From positions 1 to 64,000 of the forward strand of contig NZ_JAALEG010000026.1 of the NCBI RefSeq assembly GCF_011058165.1: DNA of 64,000 nucleotides, read 5' to 3'. Origin of the DNA: Rhodococcus aetherivorans (GTDB taxonomy: Bacteria; Actinomycetota; Actinomycetes; Mycobacteriales; Mycobacteriaceae). The position numbers and the translations under genes are program-made. The notes below the pieces were generated by a model that was not told where the DNA came from, searched no databases, and saw only the letters and a list, made by a program, of their open reading frames with translations. Below are positions 52,932 to 62,948 of the stretch, in pieces. The number at the start of each line of letters is the position of its first letter. The first letter of the stretch is position 1.

Positions 52932-54350
52932 CTACATGCCCAGCGCGGCGAGCGCCTGGCCGACGTTGCCGACCTCGATCGGATCCCCGGCGGAGGCCGG
53001 GGACCGCGACGTGCGGCCACCCACCGGGGCCGCCGCGGGTTCGTGCGGCACGATCGCGCGGGTGAATCCGAGCCGCCCCGCCTCCGCGATGCGCCGCCCG
53101 ACCCCGGTGACCCGGCGGACCTCGCCGGCGAGGCCGACCTCGCCGAGCAGCACCGTGCCCGGCGGCAGAGGGCGCTCACGTGCGGCCGACGCGACCGCCA
53201 GGGCCAGGGCCAGGTCCGCGGCCGGATCGGTGATGCGCATGCCGCCGACGGTCGAGGCGTAGACGTCGCACTTGCCGAGCGGCAGCCGGCATCGCCGCTC
53301 GAGTACCGCCAGCACCATCGCGACCCGTGCCGCATCCAGGCCGCTGACCGCGCGCCGGGGTGCGGGGTTCTGCGTCGGCACCACCAGCGCCTGCAGTTCG
53401 CCGAGCAGCGGCCGCTTGCCGTCCATGGTGACGGTGACGGCCGTGCCGGCCACTTCCTCGGTCCGATGGTGCAGGAACAGGCCCGACGGGTCGCTGACAC
53501 CGACGATGCCGCCCTCGGTCAGTTCGAAGCAGCCCACCTCGTCGGCGGCACCGAAGCGGTTCTTCACCCCCCGCACCATGCGCAGGGTGGAGTGCTTGTC
53601 GCCCTCGAAGTGCAGCACCACGTCGACCAGATGCTCGAGCGAACGCGGACCCGCCACCGCACCGTCCTTGGTGACGTGCCCGATGAGCAGCACCGGGACG
53701 CCGCTGGCCTTGGCGAGCGAGGTCAGCGCGCTGGTCACCGCCCGGACCTGGGTGACGCCGCCGGACACGCCCTCCACGTCGGCGGCGAGCATCGTCTGCA
53801 CGGAGTCCACCACCAGCAGCGTCGGCTTGACCTGCTCGATGTGTCCGAAGATGGTCGCCAGATCCGACTCGGCGGCGAGGAAGACGCGTTCGTGCACCGA
53901 ACCCGTGCGGTCGGCGCGCAACCGTACCTGTCCCGCCGATTCCTCCCCGGTGACGTAGAGGGCCCGGTCGTCGCTGCCGCGCCGCGCCCAGCGGTGGACC
54001 ACCTCGAGCAGCAGGGTGGACTTGCCGACGCCGGGCTCCCCGGCGAGCAGCACCACCGAGCCGGGAACGACGCCGCCGCCGAGCACCCGGTCGAGTTCCT
54101 CGATGCCGGTGGGCTTCGCGTGGGTGGTCCGGCTGTCGACGAGGGTCAGCGGCGTGGCCGGGGTCGTGGGGAGAAGTGCCGCGGCCCCGGCGCGGGCGAG
54201 CGAGGTGCCGGGCCGCGACGCCACCGCGGCAGGCAGGGCCGGCGCCTCGTCCATCGAACCCCACGTCCCGCAGTCGGGGCAGCGGCCGACCCATTTCGCG
54301 ACGGTGTGCCCGCAGTCGGTGCAGCGGTAGATCGACTTCGTCTTTGCCAC
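52932..54350 (-). CDS. radA: DNA repair protein RadA
   Basis: A 472-residue RecA-like helicase that processes recombination intermediates. An N-terminal C4 zinc finger (Cys10, 13, 24, 27) is followed by the ATPase with Walker [10 protein letters not shown] near residue 105, the RadA-specific KNRFG motif ([10 protein letters not shown]), and a Lon-like C-terminal domain ([18 protein letters not shown]). GTG 54350 aligns with the mycobacterial start and lies 6 nt after TAGGCT (54362-54357), so the mRNA is probably leaderless. GTG 54353 is an alternative. dinB follows in the same direction. Confidence 0.95.
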   Translation of the reverse strand: MAKTKSIYRCTDCGHTVAKWVGRCPDCGTWGSMDEAPALPAAVASRPGTSLARAGAAALLPTTPATPLTLVDSRTTHAKPTGIEELDRVLGGGVVPGSVVLLAGEPGVGKSTLLLEVVHRWARRGSDDRALYVTGEESAGQVRLRADRTGSVHERVFLAAESDLATIFGHIEQVKPTLLVVDSVQTMLAADVEGVSGGVTQVRAVTSALTSLAKASGVPVLLIGHVTKDGAVAGPRSLEHLVDVVLHFEGDKHSTLRMVRGVKNRFGAADEVGCFELTEGGIVGVSDPSGLFLHHRTEEVAGTAVTVTMDGKRPLLGELQALVVPTQNPAPRRAVSGLDAARVAMVLAVLERRCRLPLGKCDVYASTVGGMRITDPAADLALALAVASAARERPLPPGTVLLGEVGLAGEVRRVTGVGRRIAEAGRLGFTRAIVPHEPAAAPVGGRTSRSPASAGDPIEVGNVGQALAALGM

Positions 54351-54384
54351 CACGTCAGCCTAGGGCCGGGGGCCGACACGAGAA

Positions 54385-54423
54385 CGGGGCCCGGGGCGAG
54401 CGGAGTGCTCGCCCCGGGCCCCG
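54385..54423 (-). terminator. Terminator hairpin after lpqE
   Basis: A 17-bp perfect stem (cggggcccggggcgagc at 54385-54401 pairing with 54407-54423) with a 5-nt loop lies 20 bases beyond the lpqE stop and upstream of the radA promoter. Confidence 0.8.
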
Positions 54424-54442
54424 GGTGCGTCGGGGGTGCCGG

Positions 54443-55081
54443 TCAGTGACCCTCGCCCTCGACCGGCGACTTCTCGGAGACGTTGCGCTCGACGTCCGTG
54501 CCGGCGTCGACCGGGACCTGCATGGTGACGTCGCCGGCCTCGGCGAAGGTGAACGTGACCGGGATGGTCAGGCCGGGGCGCACGCCCTCCTTCAGTCCGG
54601 TGAGCTCGACCTGGGCCACGGACGGGGTGTCGGAGGACTCGGCGGCCTCGGCGGGGCGCGGGGACTCGTCGGTCGCGGCTTCGGCGGTCGCGTCCTCGGC
54701 GAGGGTTTCACCGGTCAGGCCGGCCGAGATCGAGGCCTGCGGCTCGATGCGCAGGCCGGACACGCCGGTGGCGGAGGACGCGAAGTCGGTGGTGATGCGG
54801 GTCAGCTCGTCGGGGGTGGTCTCGCTCAGGTTGACCACGGTGAAGCCGAGCGCGGCCTTGCCGCCGGGTTCGAGGCTGTACTCCTCGGAGTCCGGGTAGA
54901 TCACGTGCACGTTGCGCAGCGCGATGTTTCCGAGCTCGGCGCTGTTGCCGTTGACCGCGGCCACCTGGGTGGCGGTCTGGCTGATCTGACCGGCGCCGCA
55001 GGCGGACAGCGTGAGCGCCGCACCCGCGGCCAGGGCGAGAGCGGTCGCGACTCGGCGAGTCGGCGCTTTGGGAGCAGTCAC
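54443..55081 (-). CDS. lpqE: LpqE-like lipoprotein
   Basis: A 212-residue secreted lipoprotein. A basic N-region and hydrophobic core (VATALALAAGAALTLSAC) end in the lipobox L-S-A-C, with the Cys at about residue 29 receiving the lipid. The mature part is a beta-rich domain (IALRNVHVIYPDSEEYSLEPGGKAALGFTVVN) reminiscent of copper chaperone PCu(A)C proteins, with an acidic insert (AEDATAEAATDESPRPAEAAE). No Met/His copper ligands are evident. GTG 55081 has ggaggac at good spacing. It is divergent from carD, as in mycobacteria. Confidence 0.88.
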   Translation of the reverse strand: MTAPKAPTRRVATALALAAGAALTLSACGAGQISQTATQVAAVNGNSAELGNIALRNVHVIYPDSEEYSLEPGGKAALGFTVVNLSETTPDELTRITTDFASSATGVSGLRIEPQASISAGLTGETLAEDATAEAATDESPRPAEAAESSDTPSVAQVELTGLKEGVRPGLTIPVTFTFAEAGDVTMQVPVDAGTDVERNVSEKSPVEGEGH

Positions 55082-55332
55082 GGGTTGTCCTCCACTCGAG
55101 TAAGGCTCGCAATCCACTAGGCAGAGTAGTAGTCGAAGGGCGCCGAGTCTGCGCCGGGGGCGGAAGTCGGGGCTTTCGTCCCCCTCGGGCCGCGTCCGCG
55201 GGGCCGCGAAGGGCCGCTCCGGGCGGTGTGTCGAACATCACCGGATGCACGTAACCGGTTGGCTGTCAAGTCCTACGCGCACGCGTCTGTGCCCCTGACC
55301 TGCGCCGTTGATGAGAGCCGGACGTAAGCACG

Positions 55333-55857
<525 letters not shown>

Positions 55858-55884
55858 GCGGCCGCGCGAACTGCAGAATTACAG

Positions 55885-56577
55885 ATGAGCGATCGCAACG
55901 GGCCGGTCGTCGGAATCATTCCGGCGGCCGGCCGTGGTGTACGTCTGGGCGAATCGCTGCCCAAGGCGTTCGTCGAACTCGACGGGCGCACGATGCTGGA
56001 CCGGGCAGTGGAGGCCATGCTGGCCTCGGCGGTGGTCGACCGCGTGGTCGTGGTGGTGCCGCCGGAGCTGGTGGCGTCCGTCGCGGCCACGGCGCCGGCG
56101 CGGGTGTGCGTGGTGGCGGGCGGCGCGGAGCGCACCGATTCGGTGCGCGCCGGGCTGGCGGCGGCGGAGGACGCCGCCTACGTCCTGGTGCACGACGCCG
56201 CACGCGCCCTCACTCCGCCGCGGTTGTTCGCCCGGATCGTGGTGGAACTGCGCGGCGGACGGTCCGCGGTGATCCCCGTGCTGCCGGTCGCGGACACCGT
56301 CAAGAGCGTCGACCGCGACGGCCGTGTCACCGGCACCCCCGACCGGTCCGTCCTCCGGGCGGTACAGACCCCGCAGGGATTCGAGGCCGGCCTGCTGCGC
56401 CGCGCCAACGCCGGCGCCGGGGACGCGACCGACGACGCCGGTCTCGTCGAGCGCCTCGGCGAGGGCGTGTACACCGTCCCGGGCGAACCGCTCGCCTTCA
56501 AGATCACCACACCGCTCGATCTGGTCCTGGCCCGTGCCGTGCTCGCGGCCGGGGCCCCCGTCGGACAGGAGAGCTGA
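55885..56577 (+). CDS. ispD: 2-C-methyl-D-erythritol 4-phosphate cytidylyltransferase
   Basis: A 230-residue enzyme of the MEP isoprenoid pathway that joins CTP to methylerythritol phosphate. The CTP-binding loop is IIPAAGRGVRLGESLPKAF at the N-terminus. VLVHDAARALTPP and VLRAVQTPQGF are further signatures. It starts at ATG 55885 and its stop directly abuts the ispF GTG, giving tight coupling of two pathway steps. Confidence 0.96.
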   Translation: MSDRNGPVVGIIPAAGRGVRLGESLPKAFVELDGRTMLDRAVEAMLASAVVDRVVVVVPPELVASVAATAPARVCVVAGGAERTDSVRAGLAAAEDAAYVLVHDAARALTPPRLFARIVVELRGGRSAVIPVLPVADTVKSVDRDGRVTGTPDRSVLRAVQTPQGFEAGLLRRANAGAGDATDDAGLVERLGEGVYTVPGEPLAFKITTPLDLVLARAVLAAGAPVGQES

Positions 56578-57054
56578 GTGCGCGTCGGGATCGGAACCGA
56601 TGTCCATCCGATCGAGCCCGGACGGCCGTGCTGGCTGGCCGGTCTGCTGTTCGAGGACGCCGACGGGTGTGCGGGGCATTCGGACGGTGACGTCGCGGCC
56701 CACGCGCTGTGCGACGCCCTGCTCTCCGCGGCCGGCCTCGGCGACCTCGGTTCCGTCTTCGGCACCGGTCGGCCGGAGATGCACGGCGCGAGCGGTGCGG
56801 CCATGCTCGCCGAGGTGCGGCGCCTGCTCGACGGCGGGGGCTTCGCGATCGGGAATGCCGCCGTCCAGGTGATCGGGAACAGGCCCAGGATCGGTCCCCG
56901 CCGCGACGAGGCGCAGCGGGCGCTGTCCGAGGCGCTCGGGGCGCCGGTGTCGGTGTCGGCGACGACGACGGACGGCCTCGGCCTGACCGGGCGCGGCGAG
57001 GGCGTCGCGGCCGTCGCGACGGCACTCGTATTTTCGCGCGACGACGACCGGTAG
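56578..57054 (+). CDS. ispF: 2-C-methyl-D-erythritol 2,4-cyclodiphosphate synthase
   Basis: A 158-residue trimeric zinc enzyme that cyclises the IspD/IspE product. Zinc ligands Asp8 and His10 lie in [35 protein letters not shown] and the closing [17 protein letters not shown] are family signatures. GTG 56578 begins immediately after the ispD stop. The cysS -10 element overlaps its stop codon. Confidence 0.96.
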   Translation: MRVGIGTDVHPIEPGRPCWLAGLLFEDADGCAGHSDGDVAAHALCDALLSAAGLGDLGSVFGTGRPEMHGASGAAMLAEVRRLLDGGGFAIGNAAVQVIGNRPRIGPRRDEAQRALSEALGAPVSVSATTTDGLGLTGRGEGVAAVATALVFSRDDDR

Positions 57055-57065
57055 GATGGCCGGTC

Positions 57066-58459
<1,394 letters not shown>

Positions 58460-58460
<1 letters not shown>

Positions 58461-59422
58461 TGGCTGGAAATTCTCAGCGACGAGGTGCGGTCCGCAAGGG
58501 CGGCACCAAGAAGGGCCAGGTCGTCGGGTCCGGCGGGCAGCGCCGCCGCGGCCTCGAGGGCCGCGGTGCCACCCCCAAGGCCGAGGACCGGCCGTACCAT
58601 CCCGCCGCGCGGCGCGCCCGCGCCGCGGCGAAGGCCGCCGACAAGCGCGGCCGCAGCACCGCCGGCCGCAAGGGCGAGGACGGGCCGGAGATGGTGCTCG
58701 GCCGCAACCCGGTCGTGGAGTGCCTGCGCGCGGATGTTCCCGCGACGGCGCTGTACGTCGCGGTCGGCGCCGAGGCGGACGAGCGCCTCAAGGAGGCCGT
58801 GCAGCGGGCCGGGGACGCGGGCATCTCGATCCTCGAGGTTCCGCGCGGCGAGCTCGACCGTCTCACCGCCAACGGCATGCACCAGGGCATCGGGTTGCAG
58901 GTCCCGCCGTACCGCTACGCCCATCCGGACGACCTGCTGGCCGTCGCCCACGACCACCACGAGCGGCCGCTGCTGGTGGCCCTCGACAACATCACCGATC
59001 CGCGGAACCTCGGCGCGGTGATCCGGTCGGTGGCCGCGTTCGGCGGGCACGGCGTGCTGATCCCGCAGCGGCGCAGCGCCGCGGTCACGGCGGTGGCGTG
59101 GCGGACCAGCGCGGGTGCCGCGGCGCGCCTCCCCGTCGCCCGGGCGACGAACCTGACGCGCACCCTCAAGGAGTGGCAGTCCCGGGGCGTCCGGGTCGTC
59201 GGGCTGGATGCGGGGGGCGACACCAGCCTCGACGAGTTCGACGGCACCGATCCGGTGGTGATCGTCGTCGGCTCCGAGGGCAAGGGACTGTCGCGCCTGG
59301 TCCGCGAGACGTGCGACTCGATCCTGTCGATCCCGATGGCCGGCGACGTGGAGTCGCTCAACGCGTCCGTCGCCGCCGGCGTCGTCCTCGCGGACATCGC
59401 GCGTCAGCGCCGCCTGCAGTAG
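58460..59422 (+). CDS. rlmB: 23S rRNA (guanosine-2'-O-)-methyltransferase RlmB-like (SpoU/TrmH family)
   Basis: A 320-residue SPOUT methyltransferase. A basic disordered N-terminus of about 75 residues ([13 protein letters not shown]) is followed by the substrate-binding domain ([19 protein letters not shown]). The knotted catalytic domain has motifs [33 protein letters not shown] and [18 protein letters not shown]. It methylates ribose in rRNA using SAM. ATG 58460 shares one base with the cysS stop. It ends the carD-isp-cysS-rlmB run. Confidence 0.93.
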
Positions 59423-59440
59423 TCCCGGATCCGCGCCGAC

Positions 59441-59476
59441 GGTCGGCCGCGACACCCATCGAGGTGGCGGCCGACC
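59441..59476 (+). terminator. Terminator-like hairpin after rlmB
   Basis: A 10-bp perfect stem (ggtcggccgc pairing with gcggccgacc) with a 16-nt loop lies 18 bases after the rlmB stop. No T-tract is present. Confidence 0.55.
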
Positions 59477-59565
59477 GGGGACCACGCGGCCGGATGTTCC
59501 GGGGAACGGTTCCGTCCCCGACTGCGTCGAATCGGGTAGAGCGATCGACCGCGGAGGGGGGACAC

Positions 59566-60051
59566 ATGGCACATCGAACCGAATTCACCGGACGGATCGA
59601 GATCGATCCTCCGCTGAACCGGCAGGAGATCGACTTTCTCGTCGCGTTCGCCGGCCCGGCGAGTGGCCCGCACCGGTCGCCCGCCGACGGACTGCCCAGG
59701 CGGGGGCGCCCGCTGTCGTGGTGCCAGTGGGTGCCCACCGCCGACGGCACCGCACTCGGCTGGAACGGCGGCGACTGCTTCTACTTCTACACGGAGTGGC
59801 TGGCCTACCTGATCGACACCTTCCTCTCGCGCCGGGCGCGGTTGCGCCGCGCGTCGCGGGGCCCGCGTGCGACGGTCCCGGCCGGATGCACGGGTTTCAC
59901 GTTCGACCACGTGCTTGACGGCACGGTCGACGTCCGCACGCCGGCCGGCACGTTGCGACGAATCACCGTGCGGGACAATCGCGTCGAGGAACACCTCGTT
60001 GCGGGCCCGGGCCTCGCGGTCCGGTCGTCGAGCGATGCGGCGGTGTCCTGA
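59566..60051 (+). CDS. Conserved actinobacterial hypothetical protein
   Basis: A 161-residue protein. The opening EFTGRIEIDPPLNRQEIDFL and the central LSWCQWVPTADGTALGWNGGDCFYFYTEWLAYLID recur in uncharacterised actinobacterial proteins I recall, usually single copy and without a named domain. The C-terminal third (GTVDVRTPAGTLRRITVRDNRVEE) looks like a small beta domain. ATG 59566 follows gcggaggggg. No signal peptide or membrane helix is present. It is convergent with the pxpC-like gene. The function is unknown. Confidence 0.8.
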   Translation: MAHRTEFTGRIEIDPPLNRQEIDFLVAFAGPASGPHRSPADGLPRRGRPLSWCQWVPTADGTALGWNGGDCFYFYTEWLAYLIDTFLSRRARLRRASRGPRATVPAGCTGFTFDHVLDGTVDVRTPAGTLRRITVRDNRVEEHLVAGPGLAVRSSSDAAVS

Positions 60052-60063
60052 CCGGTCGCGGGG

Positions 60064-60933
60064 TCACCGCGTGAGGGTGGCGACGAACCGCACCCGGTGC
60101 CCCGGCTCGAGCTGCGCGGCGACGGGAAGATCGGCGGGCACGACGACGGCGATCACCGGGTGGTCGCCGACGACGGGATGGTCGGCCAGGAACAGGATGG
60201 GGTTGCCGTCCGGGGGAACCTGCACCGAGCCGGCGACGGTCGGCTCCGGGCGGTCGGTCCCGCCCCGCGCGAGATGCAGCCTGCCCGGGCCGTGCAACCG
60301 GATCCCGACGCGGTCCAGTTGCGGCGTCACGGTCCACGTCTCGTGCAGCAGCGCGTGCACCGAACCGGCGCTGAACACCTCGGAGTGCCGGCTCAGACGC
60401 ACACGCAGCATCGCCGGATCCTCGATCGGGGCCGGCGGCGGGATCTGCTCCTCGATGGGCAGCTCGCCCGCCAGGGTGCCGACCGGGAGCCGGTCGCCGT
60501 CCCTGATCGGGGCGGGGCCGGTCCCGGTCAGGGTGTCGGTGGATCGGCTGCCGTGGGTCTCGGGCACGTCGATTCCGCCGCGCACCGCCAGGTACGAGCG
60601 CAGCCCCCTCGACGGGCTGCCCAGCGCCAGCACGTCACCGTCGTCCAGCTTCACCATCGCGTAGTCGGCCTCGGGGTGGCCGTCGACGGTCACCGGCACG
60701 CGGGCGCCCGTCACCGCGACGACGTTCGCGCCGATGCTGCGCACGGTCAGCCCGCCGGCGGCGACCTCGAGGGTCGCGGCGGCGGGCTCGTTGCCGACCA
60801 GCCGGTTGGCGGCGTCGTGCGCCGCGCGGTCGGCGGCGCCGGACGTGCCCAGCCCGTGGTCCCCGTGTTCCGGCCGGCCGCGGTCCTGGACGGTGGTGAA
60901 CATCCCGCTGTGGACGACTTCGAGCCCCTGCAT
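60064..60933 (-). CDS. pxpC: 5-oxoprolinase subunit C-like / biotin-dependent carboxyltransferase family protein
   Basis: A 289-residue protein of the PxpC/KipA/allophanate hydrolase subunit 2 family (cyclophilin-like fold). GMFTTVQDRGRPEHGDHGLGTSGAAD is the family signature near the N-terminus. RSYLAVRGGIDVP and the closing HPVVGDHPVIAVVVPADLPVAAQL are also typical. In 5-oxoproline hydrolysis it works with PxpB and PxpA. Neither is adjacent, which is unusual. They may lie elsewhere, or the protein may have a solitary role. ATG 60933 is taken from family alignment. Confidence 0.85.
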   Translation of the reverse strand: MQGLEVVHSGMFTTVQDRGRPEHGDHGLGTSGAADRAAHDAANRLVGNEPAAATLEVAAGGLTVRSIGANVVAVTGARVPVTVDGHPEADYAMVKLDDGDVLALGSPSRGLRSYLAVRGGIDVPETHGSRSTDTLTGTGPAPIRDGDRLPVGTLAGELPIEEQIPPPAPIEDPAMLRVRLSRHSEVFSAGSVHALLHETWTVTPQLDRVGIRLHGPGRLHLARGGTDRPEPTVAGSVQVPPDGNPILFLADHPVVGDHPVIAVVVPADLPVAAQLEPGHRVRFVATLTR

Positions 60934-60982
60934 GGGGAAATTGTCCCCGGAACCGCGGGGGTGCCGGGGGCGTCTTCGCGAA

Positions 60983-61414
60983 TCAGCTCGCCGCGGAGCA
61001 GGGCGGTTCGACGGCGGTGACCAGCGGGCCGCCGGCCGGAACCAGGGAGCCGACGGCCGAATCGAGGTTGTCGTGCAGATTCAGGCGGGAGCGGACCCCG
61101 GCCGCGGCGATCGTCCGGCGGACGCGTCCTGCCGGGGCGACGACGGCGACGGTGCCGGGATGGGCGGAGGTCGCGCGCAGGAGGATCGTGAGGCCCACCG
61201 CGCCGAAGAAGGTGACGCCGCCCATGTCGGCGACGAGGGCACGGCCGCGATGGGCGTTGTCGAGCGCGGAGCGCAGCAGGTGCGCGGTGGTCATGTCGAT
61301 CTCGCCGGCGACCGAGAGCACGGCGTATCCGGCACGTTCCGACAGGGTGGCTCCGAAGGCCGGCGACGGTGCGGGGGAATCGGACGGAGTCTCGGGAGTA
61401 GTGGGGTCGATCAT
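60983..61414 (-). CDS. STAS domain protein (anti-sigma factor antagonist-like) lacking the phosphoserine
   Basis: A 143-residue STAS protein. After a Pro/Ser-rich start come VLSVAGEIDMTTAHLLRSAL and LVADMGGVTFFGAVGLTILLRA, the core of anti-anti-sigma factors. The usual phosphoacceptor segment (D-S-S-G or similar) reads F-G-A-V-G, so the regulatory serine or threonine is missing. It may be constitutively able to bind its partner or have another role. ATG 61414 has gaaagg upstream. No anti-sigma kinase or sigma gene adjoins it. Confidence 0.85.
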   Translation of the reverse strand: MIDPTTPETPSDSPAPSPAFGATLSERAGYAVLSVAGEIDMTTAHLLRSALDNAHRGRALVADMGGVTFFGAVGLTILLRATSAHPGTVAVVAPAGRVRRTIAAAGVRSRLNLHDNLDSAVGSLVPAGGPLVTAVEPPCSAAS

Positions 61415-61682
61415 CGGCACGAACCTTTCGCTCGGGATGTCTCGACGCCGTGGATCCGACGCTGTTTCGCAAAAGCAAGCATGTCGCAGTTCGATAACGG
61501 CCCAGGACCGCGCTCCATAGCGAAATGATCTCGAAAAGATAGCGATGAGATAACGGAGACGGGAAAGGCCTGGCAGAGGAGGGGACCGGACTGCGCGGAA
61601 CCGGCCGCTTCGCCGCCCGAAAATCGCTCGTGCCGGCCGCCGTGCTCCTGCTAGCGTCGCGGCACCGCCTCCTCCCGAGTGA
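61415..61682. other. Divergent promoter region of STAS and MFS genes
   Basis: About 270 bases without a convincing gene. Positions about 61480-61560 are noticeably AT-richer than the surroundings (several tagcg/gataac-like stretches) and probably hold the STAS promoter. TAGCGT near 61652 is a -10 candidate for the MFS gene. Confidence 0.45.
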
Positions 61683-62948
61683 ATGCCGACCGCCGTGACC
61701 ACCCTCGACCTGACCACCCGCCGCTTCGCGCCGCTGATCCTCCTCAACGTCGCCACCCTGCTGTCCGCCACCGGCAACGGCATCGTAGTCGTCGCGCTGC
61801 CGTGGCTGGTGCTCGAGCAGACCGGCCGGGCCACCGACGCGGCGATCGTCGCGGGCGCGGCCACCGTGCCGCTGCTGCTGGCAAGCCTGCTCACCGGCAC
61901 CGTCGTCGACCGGTTCGGCCGGCGGCGCACCGCCGTGGTCTCGGATGCCCTCTCGGCGCTGTCGGTCGCGACGATCCCCGTGCTCGCGGCCACCGTCGGA
62001 CTCTCGGTGCCCCTGCTCGCCGCACTCGCGGCGCTCGGTGCCGTGTTCGACCCGGCGGGCATCTCGGCGCGGGAGTCGATGCTGCCGGCGGCGACCCGCG
62101 CCGCCGGGTGGTCGCTGGACTGTGTCAACAGCCTCTACGAGGCGAACTACAACCTCGCCTACCTGATCGGACCGGGTGTCGGCGGTGTCCTCATCGCGGC
62201 GGTCGGTCCCGAGAACACCCTGTGGGTGACGTCGGCGTGCTTCGTGCTCTCCCTCGTCACCGTCGCCTTCCTCCGGCTCGAGCACGCCGGCCGGCCCGAC
62301 CGGGCCACCCGGCCCGCCTCGCTGTGGGCCGGCACCCTCGAGGGGCTGCGGTTCGTGTGGCGCGACCGGTTGCTGCGCACGCTCGCGCTGGTCGACATGG
62401 TCATCATGGCGCTGTTCCTGCCGATCGAGTCGGTGCTGCTGCCCGCCTACTTCACCGGCCTGGACGCACCCGCTCAGCTCGGCTGGGTGCTGATGTCGCT
62501 GAGCATCGGTGGCCTGGTGGGTGCCCTGGCCTACGGCGCCTTCGCACCGCGCCTGCGGCGCCGCACCCTGATGCTCGTCGCGGTCACGGTGCTGGGCGCG
62601 GCGACGACCGGCATGGCGTTCCTGCCGCCGCTGGGGGTCCTCGTGCTGCTGGGCATCCTCATCGGCCTGGTGTTCGGCCCGGTGGGGCCGATCGGGAACT
62701 GGGCCATGCAGACCCGCAGCCCGGAGCACATGCGCGGCCGCGTCGTCGGTGTGATGACCTCGACCGCGTACGCGGCGGGCCCGGTCGGGATCCTGGTCGC
62801 CGGGCCCCTGATCGACGCGGCGGGTGTGCGGACGACGTTCTTCGCGCTGGCCGTGCCGATGATGTTCGTCGCCGCGGTGTGTTTCGCGCTGCCCGTCCTG
62901 CGGGAACTGGATCCCGCCCCGGAGTCCCGTGCGGCCTACCGGCCGTAG
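61683..62948 (+). CDS. MFS transporter (drug exporter-like)
   Basis: A 421-residue major facilitator protein with about twelve helices. The first cytoplasmic loop carries GTVVDRFGRRRTAVVSD, and GISARESMLPAATRAAGWSLDCVNSL resembles exporters of the macrolide-efflux type (MFS_3). Substrate is unknown; efflux of a drug-like compound is the usual role for this group. ATG 61683 is preceded by cctcctcccgagtga, a weak ribosome site. Its last 13 bases overlap the convergent oxoprolinase-type gene. Confidence 0.88.
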   Translation: MPTAVTTLDLTTRRFAPLILLNVATLLSATGNGIVVVALPWLVLEQTGRATDAAIVAGAATVPLLLASLLTGTVVDRFGRRRTAVVSDALSALSVATIPVLAATVGLSVPLLAALAALGAVFDPAGISARESMLPAATRAAGWSLDCVNSLYEANYNLAYLIGPGVGGVLIAAVGPENTLWVTSACFVLSLVTVAFLRLEHAGRPDRATRPASLWAGTLEGLRFVWRDRLLRTLALVDMVIMALFLPIESVLLPAYFTGLDAPAQLGWVLMSLSIGGLVGALAYGAFAPRLRRRTLMLVAVTVLGAATTGMAFLPPLGVLVLLGILIGLVFGPVGPIGNWAMQTRSPEHMRGRVVGVMTSTAYAAGPVGILVAGPLIDAAGVRTTFFALAVPMMFVAAVCFALPVLRELDPAPESRAAYRP

